NCBI GenBank assembly: GCA_951640195.1
Contig: OX621163.1
Span: 3,720,001-3,784,000 of the forward strand
From: Porpolomopsis calyptriformis
Lineage: Eukaryota; Basidiomycota; Agaricomycetes; Agaricales; Hygrophoraceae
DNA length: 64,000 nucleotides
Direction of reading: 5' to 3'
A program made the translations under genes and the position numbers. Position 1 is the first letter of the stretch; each line of letters starts with the position of its first letter. Shown piece by piece: positions 57,572 through 64,000 of the stretch. Below the pieces are notes generated by a model. It did not search any database. It saw only the letters and a list, made by a program, of their open reading frames with translations, and was not told where the DNA came from.

Positions 57572-57622
57572 GCAGGAGGTGTAGGGGTGTAGTCTTTGTT
57601 GGCAATGCAGGCATGATAATAG

Positions 57623-58044
57623 TGTTACAGTTATAAATTTTCATCTTATCTTTGTATGATCCTTTATCTTATCACAGTTAGATCACTTATCTCTCTTGGG
57701 ATTCTCCATTACCTTATCATGGGATTCCCCATGGCCTTATCTTTTTCCTTTATCTATACAAGGCTATCTTTTATTTCCAACTAATCATGTTTCATCCCTT
57801 CACATATGCTCCACCTCTTATTATTGACTCACACTTCTAGTGTCAACTCATATGACTCTATCACATGGAGCACTAACTCATCTGCAGTTATGTAGTCAGT
57901 ATATAAGGGTAGTATGACTCATACTCAGACCTTAAGTCTGATTCCTCATTAGCTACCCTAATAACAAGGACTTGAGACATCTTTGTATTTATCCCTGGAC
58001 AGAGCACCCAAAGTAAAACTGTCTCAAACAACTGGTTTATAACA
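57623..58044 (+). repeat. Solo C-family LTR, plus strand
   Basis: 422 bp. Flanks AATAG and GATAG agree in four of five positions, a probable target duplication. Confidence 0.85.
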
Positions 58045-58450
58045 GATAGGCAAGAATGCTTGAAAAATCTGAGGTTAAGCTTGCAATTGAGGGAGAGATC
58101 ATATCATCTTGAGGTTGAGATAGAGGTCTGAAAACAGTACTATTAGGCTAGTATAATTTAGCAATAGAAATGTAGTAGTAGGTACTCACTTGTTCCACCA
58201 TTTTATTGTGTCTACACACCATTCATCCTTAGCATTCAGCTCAAAGATTTTGATAATATTCTTGAAAAACATTTCCTTGTCCCACTTGCCATTGTCTAGC
58301 CTCCAGTTATCTTGCATGCAAATAGCCCAACATGCCTAGACAATAAGTATAGATTAGTAGTTCTAGCTTAATTATATTAATAAATAATGTACCTGAACTG
58401 CAGCATATACAATTGATCTTGGAGTAACTTGCTCTATATTGTTCAACTTT

Positions 58451-59267
58451 GCTTAATATCATGAAAATAGCATTCCTACACTTAAAATTCCTTTTCTGCA
58501 GTTAGGATTCCCTTTCATTTATATGTTTCTCTCCTTTTCTCTTTTGCTTCATTGGGTGTTGACAACTCTACCTATTATTAACTATCTATTATACAAAAGG
58601 GAGTCCAAACTACTGAAAGATAACTAAAGGTCTGCCTTACTAATTTCTTGGACAAGGTTACCCCAGATAGACTGAATAAGCTAGCAACTACTTGGCTGCC
58701 CAAGGCAGCCAACCTACTCCTCTAATAGATTGCTCTATTTATATCTATCCCAGCAGCCCTTATCTCTGCTGCCTTCTCCTCTACAAAGCCCATGGCAATT
58801 CTCCTTGCCTCATCATCTAACCACTCATTTGACACACTTTATAAAAAATCAGGGGGAAAATTCTCCTCCTTCTTGATCTCTAGATAAACCAGAGATGAAA
58901 AATCATCCATTAGAAAGAAACCATAGAATCAACAACCAGCAGACACATTCAAAGAAGAAAGGACTTACAACTAGATAAGGGACTAAGTCCCTTGGGAGAC
59001 TAGAGCTGATACATGGGGCTGTTACCCCAATAGCTCTTCTCATCCTACTCAACCTCAACAGGAGTGGGGATAGGGGGAATGTAATCATCTATCCCTAGAT
59101 ATTGTCATAAGATTGGCAGTCACTCTCTTAAAATTCCATTCATTTCCTCTTTTACTGCTATCACTTTTGCATGGAGTGCTGTCTTTATTGGCAGTGGAAA
59201 CTAGTTATACAGGAAGGGAGAGTCTAAGTCTGATTAACTATTTAAACTAGTCTGTCTTGGCTATCTC
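58451..59267. other. Spacer with the 3' end of a second copy of the 47855 gene
   Basis: 58451-59100 shows no supportable gene. 59101-59267 matches the 3' flank and last six codons of the gene at 47855-48687, in minus orientation (stop at 59249-59247). The rest of that copy was displaced by the LTR inserted at 59268. Confidence 0.6.
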
Positions 59268-59681
59268 TGTTACAGATGTAATTTTTCATTCTTCTTCTAT
59301 ATTTGTCCTTGTAGTCTAGTCGGACTCCTTGTATCTTGCTTGGGATTCCCCATGGTTTCATCATGGGATTCCCCATGACCTTATCTTTTTTTTCATTTAC
59401 CTTAAGTAGGATACATTTCATTTCCAACTCTTATGTTTCATCCCTTCACATGCTCCACATTGTTATCATGCCTATCTCTTATCTACCGAATGTGTTCCTC
59501 ATTGTAACACTGACTCATCTGCAGTAGTGTAGTCAGTATATAAACCCCTAGTTAGTTGTACTCAGACTTTAAGTCTGATTCCTCATTAGACACCCCAATA
59601 ACTAGGACTTGAGACATTGTCATCGTCTTGGGACAGAGCACTCTGAAGTAAAACCGTCTCAACAACAACCAGTTTATAACA
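59268..59681 (+). repeat. 5' LTR of C5
   Basis: 414 bp with TATATAAA at 59537-59544 and the predicted RNA start AAGTCTGATTC at 59571-59581. Confidence 0.9.
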
Positions 59682-59682
59682 A

Positions 59683-59693
59683 GAATCAGACTT
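59683..59693 (+). other. Self-primer binding site of C5
   Basis: GAATCAGACTT, one base after the LTR, exact reverse complement of 59571-59581. Same pair in C4. Confidence 0.8.
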
Positions 59694-59959
59694 CCTTCTT
59701 GCTCTCTCCCCCTACTTGATCCACCCTTGCTTTCACACTGGATAATGAAGAGGATATCTATGACTCTTCTGAGCAAAATCTTCTTTCTCAATTGCTTTAC
59801 TCACAGACACGATTCTTCCCAGACCCAAATGAGGAGGCTAGTCAAGCTGCCCCTCTGCCAGGTGCTTTAGGAAGAACTTAATGTGAAACAACTCAATTAC
59901 TCGCCACCACCCAGTCACAATGTCCCATCACTCCCCCTGCCATCAGATACCAACCCTTC

Positions 59960-61026
59960 CCATTCCAACAACCTACTCAACCTTCATCACCTTTGACAAC
60001 ACCTTCATCTTCACCATCACCACCGCCAATGGGTTCTCACGCTAATCCCCCTGTTCCCAACCTTAATAAAATCCTTGCAATCATGAACAACTTGCAGAGA
60101 GAAGTGGCTGCTCTTCAGGCTTCAAACATGCAACAGGTGACAGAGATTTATAATCTCAATCAACAACTTGCCACCTAAGTTCAGCCTCAGCCCCCACCGC
60201 AACCTCAACCCCCGCTCCTGCTGCTCCAACCATCGAGATCAAGATGGCCAAGCCAGACAAGTTTACTGGTTGACAGCAAGACATCAACAAATTTATCAAC
60301 AGCTGTGAATTATATTTCATGGGAAAACCATACCGCAATGAACACAAGATTCCCTTCACCCTCTCTTTTATGAAAGGGACCATGGCTCAAACCTGGTCTG
60401 AAAAGGAGACTAACGACATGAGAGCTGTCAACTGGACTGGCCCGACTGCTACCTGGGCTACATTTATAGCTCAATTCCAATCTACGTTCGAAGGAATTAA
60501 CAGACAGTCTTGCGCTTGTAATGACATCAAGAATCTCCGACAGGGAAGAAAGAAGATTGAAGACTATAACCTGCACTTTGGTGCTTTACAGGTCAATACT
60601 AGTTTCAATGATGCCACCCTCATTGATCTTTACCAAGCTGGACTCAACAGCAAGTTCATCGAATTCATTTACTAACTCCCCGCCATCCCTACCACCCTCC
60701 AAGAATGGAAGGATGCGATGACATGCTACTAACATCAAAAGGACATTCTTGCCTCACAGAAACAGTTCTCCATGTCCTGACCCTAATACTCCAACCCCTT
60801 TCCTGCCCAAGGATCGACCATGGCTGCAATAGTGACCTGTCAAATGTCAGCAGCTCCTACCATCAAAAGAGAAGAGTCTTCCTCTTCTGCCCTTACGATC
60901 CCATATGGAAACTGCTACTCCTGTGGCCAACCTGGGCACTTCACGAATGCCTGCCCAAACTGTGTCACCGGTGATGCAAAGAATTTACCTGATACCTCTC
61001 CCTCACGTCGAGGAGGATACTATTGA
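59960..61026 (+). pseudogene. C5 gag
   Basis: Best gag of family C: Ser/Pro-rich start (SPSPPPMGSHANPPVPN), coiled coil LQREVAALQASNMQQVTEIY, then a capsid-like domain at 60310-60675 (PFTLSFMKGTMAQTWSEKE, WATFIAQFQSTFEGINRQ). The zinc knuckle CYSCGQPGHFTNAC is at about 60917-60958. Interrupted by stops at 60176, 60274 and 60673 and a frameshift. Confidence 0.8.
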
Positions 61027-61139
61027 GGTAGAGGAGGTTATTGAGGATAAGGACGAGGATGAGGCTATGATGTACATGTTGTTACTGCTGAGCCCAATGT
61101 GGAGAATGTTGGCTTGCCCGCTACACTGGCAACGAGTGA

Positions 61140-62170
61140 GATACTGTCAGATATGGCAAAATGTGGTATATGCAATTGGTTAGATGATATCAAAAGAAGA
61201 GGCTAGCAATAGACTTGAAGTCCCAGGGTTTTTGAAAGGTTTGGACAATTTGCTCAATGTTATGGACCATACCACTTGATGTACCACTATCCCATGCAAT
61301 TTATTTTGAATTCTTGGTGCTATTGAAAGGAGCAATTCTAGACTTACAATGGACATTTGGATCAAAGCTTCAGATACTGGCCAACGTGTCCCCGCCATGT
61401 GTCTTATTGATAGCAGAGCTTCTGGAAACTTTATGGATGAGACTTTCGCAACTCGTCATGAATTTACTCTTCAAGATTTGGAAACCCCAATCCCCATACG
61501 GAATGCTGATAGGTCAGAGAACTGAGGAGGCCCAATCATTTTTGACACTAATGTCTGGATAGAAGCTCCAGGTGGACACATTGAAAGGATCTGTTTGGAA
61601 GTGACTGACCTTGGATCCAAGATTGACATTATCCTCAGCTACCCATGGCTTAGAGCTCAAAACCCTAGTATCGATTGGGAGAAGTCAACACTGGCTCTCA
61701 GAGGTAAAGAGACTTCTCATCAGCATTGTAGTGGCAAAGCAGAGCCCTCTGAGGTAGAATTGGTCCCACTGGCAATTACAAGTATTTCAAAATCAGACGA
61801 AGCTTGAGCCAGCACAGTGGAGGAAGATATGCGAAAGTTTGTACCAGAGATCTATTGGAAAGACTATGCTAGTGTCTTTGCCAAAGGATCCTTCAATTGC
61901 CTTCCACCTCATTCTGAGTTTGATCATGCCATTGATCTTACAGATAACTTTGTACCTCAAAATGACATGACTTATCTGATGTCCCCTTGAGAGAAAGAAT
62001 TCCTAGTGAAGTTTTTAGATGAAAATGTGGCTACAGGATGAATATTCAAGGGATCTTTGCCTCAAGCCACCCCCTTCTTCTTAGGAAAGAAAGCTGAAGA
62101 AATCAATGCGAAAGGACAAGATGCTGGATACAGACTAATCAAAGATTACTATTACTTGAATCACTTTACG
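61140..62170 (+). pseudogene. C5 protease and RT start
   Basis: The protease site reads LIDSRASGNFMDE (61395-61440), so Gly of D-S-G is replaced, followed by SYPWLRAQNPSIDW. The RT approach region (LVKFLDENVATG, GKKAEEINAKGQDAGY) ends at 62170. Stops throughout. Confidence 0.75.
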
Positions 62171-62864
62171 GTGATGTGACCCCTCAGTCCCCTGACCACT
62201 GTTTATTCAACTATACAAATACTAGATGCCTATCAAGTCCTTCGAATACAAACACGAACTCTCCGAATGCTCTCGATAGCTTCCAAACATCCCAAATGAG
62301 TTTGAGAAACATCAAAAATTCTGAATGCGATCAAAGCTTTCTGAACACGAATGAAAGTTTGTATATCAAAGGGAAGACACTATTCAAAGGCATTGGTTCT
62401 CTTCTATTTCTCCCTTTTCATTCAACTTCTTCATTCCCATTCACTACTTTCCCCTTAGATCATTAGAGAGGCTCCCCTTTTATCATATACATTCAAAGGG
62501 ATCCTTGTACTAGAAGATATATATACTGTATGTTGTAGCTAGTGATCCAACAAGTTAGATATTCACTTCTCTCTCATGCTCAAGTCTAGATCCTCTCTAA
62601 GACTTCTTCTTGACTTCCTCTTTCGATTCTCTGACTCTTCCAATCCCCTGATCGATCACATTTGCGAACAATCAAAGACTCCCTTTCCACGATCATTGAT
62701 CATAGACTGTGTTGAGACTCTTTATAGTTGTCCTCACACCTTGTTCTGTGTTCTGTTCTCATACATGAAGCAGATGTATTATTTTAGAGCCCACTGTGAG
62801 GGCCCACTAATAAATCTTAAAAGATTCCTTTGACTCAGTCCTTCAAACCGCCATTCCTGACACA
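62171..62864 (+). repeat. 5' LTR of element F
   Basis: Begins TGATGTGACC exactly where C5 homology ends. TATATATA-like box near 62517. The 3' border near TGACACA (62864) is estimated, since no second LTR is in the window. Confidence 0.65.
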
Positions 62865-63042
62865 CAATCGAGTCACTCAAAGCATAACCCTATGAGATAG
62901 ATTAACTTGGAACATCAGTCTGACCCAACTAACACCTCCCAACCTGCCAATAAATTGAAATTCAACTTCAATCAACCAACCTGATTCACCTGATGAACCA
63001 TCCTCTACCTTATCACTTTCATCATTATCCTTGATTTCTACA

Positions 63043-64000
63043 ATGACTATGATGACTCCACTAAATCTAGTTATACCTGCTTGTGGTCACTCGACTGCCC
63101 TGAAGTTCAACCCCGACTAACCTCAAGAACTTCGAAGATACTTCCAAGACCTCAGAGGTCTTTTCGCTAACTGCAGCATCAATAACAATGATACTAAGAA
63201 GACTTATGCCTGCAAATACATTGACATTGATACCTCTAAACTCTGGGAATACCAAATAGAGTTCCAAGGTGGACATATGTTTGACAAATTCATCGCAGCC
63301 ATCTTTAAGCTCTACCTAGGATCAGAAGACGATTGAAAGTGGTCCATCACCGATATGGACAAAATAGTCAGAGAATAGCTTCAACTAGGGATTATGAATA
63401 CAAATGAACTTGGAGCATATTTCCAATTGTTCCTCGCGATCACCAAATTCCTGCAATTGAAGAACAGAATCTCTGAAGCGGAACAAAGTCGCACTTTCAT
63501 CCAAGGATTCCAACCTGAACTCTAGTCTAGAATCATCTAACAACTGGAAATCAAGTTCCCTAATCACTTCCCCAATGATCCTTACAGGGTAAATGATATC
63601 AATGAGGCAGCCCATTTCATTCTCTATGGAACGTCTCCGAACACTTTTCTACTATGTGAAACTACAACTTCAATGACAACTACAGCCCCCACCACTAAAC
63701 AAGAAGACCTCAGCATCTTTATGGAGAAACTGATGACAATGCTCATCAAAACCCTGGACAATAGAGGTCCCCCGAAATGAAACCTGCCCCCTCAATCACC
63801 ACAGTCATCGGAATGACAACCCAATGCTCCTGACCAAAAACTTGCATCTTCTGTGGAAGTCCTGATCATTTCATAGGAAGCTGCCTGACCTGCTGTGAAT
63901 ATATTCAAAATAGTCAATGCAAGAAGAACTTTGAAGGAAGGATTGTACTCCTGAACAACAGGTTCGTCCCCCAGCAAATGCTGGGAAAAACCTTGAAAGA
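63043..64000 (+). pseudogene. F gag, continues past the window
   Basis: ATG at 63043 (MTMMTPLNLVIPACG). The capsid-like domain has LRRYFQDLRGLFANCSI, AYFQLFLAITKFLQLKNRIS, RTFIQGFQPEL and FILYGTSPNTF. A zinc knuckle CIFCGSPDHFIGSC is read in a shifted frame near 63845-63886, followed by KNFEGRIVLLNNRFVP. Stops occur at 63118, 63337, 63376 and later. Typical Ty3 gag layout; pol lies outside. Confidence 0.75.

Larger units (their letters stand above)
56775..58450 (-). pseudogene. Remnant of a hypothetical gene broken by two solo LTRs
   Basis: Minus strand. An upstream exon ends at 58393 (TPRSIVYAAVQ), intron 58392-58336 (57 nt), exon 58335-58190 (ACWAICMQDNWRLDNGKWDK, IKIFELNAKDEWCVDTIKWW), then GTGAGT opens the next intron. 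A third exon seems to start near 58120 and runs into the LTRs at 57623-58044 and 57183-57571. Beyond them a Pro-rich tail is readable (PAPPAPSPIPPTPS, MPVPTQSRYPFVPPV, SPPSPAAPPKPPKMKMKL), ending near 56785. The layout of a Trp-rich globular part and a basic Pro-rich tail resembles hypothetical proteins I associate with mushroom genomes, but I know no function. Confidence 0.5.
59268..62170 (+). mobile_element. C5: family C retrotransposon, 5' part, cut by F
   Basis: 5' LTR, leader, gag, protease and the beginning of RT. The sequence stops in the RT N-terminus (NHFT, 62170), where the LTR of element F starts. Confidence 0.9.

Noticed and set aside
1..64000. CRISPR array, tRNA or rRNA genes
   Set aside because: No regularly spaced identical repeats, no cloverleaf-like A/B boxes and no rRNA-like conserved blocks were noticed.

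Overview
The window looks like a transposon graveyard from a TE-rich basidiomycete, most likely an Agaricomycete. The evidence is short GT-AG introns (about 55-70 nt), chromodomain Ty3/gypsy retrotransposons with self-priming leaders, a Helitron with the N-terminal cysteine-rich block seen in mushroom genomes, and mushroom-type hypothetical proteins. I saw no rRNA, tRNA, CRISPR array or bacterial feature. Nearly every transposon frame carries nonsense codons, mostly TGA where a relative has CGA, plus D->N and E->K changes at catalytic motifs. Together these point to CpG deamination of methylated repeats.

Six retroelement families and one Helitron can be separated; the letters are mine. A (chromovirus, 255-bp LTR, 6440 bp) is present twice and nearly complete: + at 1084-7523, - at 22314-28753. 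B (195-bp LTR) is minus-strand at 1-10619 (B1, split by A) and 49914-56440 (B2, no integrase). C (about 390-420-bp LTR, chromodomain, extra 3' reading frame) occurs as C1 (10620-20978, split by the Helitron), C3 (31972-37543), C2 plus C4 (37544-49373, one element rearranged by an inversion), C5 (59268-62170), and solo LTRs at 45614-46003, 57183-57571 and 57623-58044. D (43764-47055, 212-bp LTR, perfect TSD TTCCT) has no recognisable gag or pol and is packed with short hairpins. E (minus, 20979 to about 31840) is split by A-prime. F starts at 62171 and runs off the right end.

Nesting order by sequence interruption: E was hit by C1 and by A-prime; C1 was hit by B1 and by the Helitron; B1 was hit by A. 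C4 was hit by D and by an LTR in its integrase gene, D was later hit by a solo C LTR, and a recombination between inverted C LTRs flipped 37544-39619. C5 was hit by F.

Non-transposon-like coding content: an uninterrupted three-exon gene (339 aa, minus, 11275-12420) inside the decayed Helitron; a three-exon gene (47855-48687, plus, one stop) with its own TATA box lying antisense inside C4; remnants of a proline-rich hypothetical gene (minus, about 56775-58450) broken by two solo LTRs; and an antisense, spliced, cysteine-cluster/coiled-coil gene carried inside both A copies. Families A, C and E all show the Tf1-type self-priming arrangement: an 11-13 nt complement between the sequence after the 5' LTR and a site 32-34 bp downstream of the LTR TATA box.
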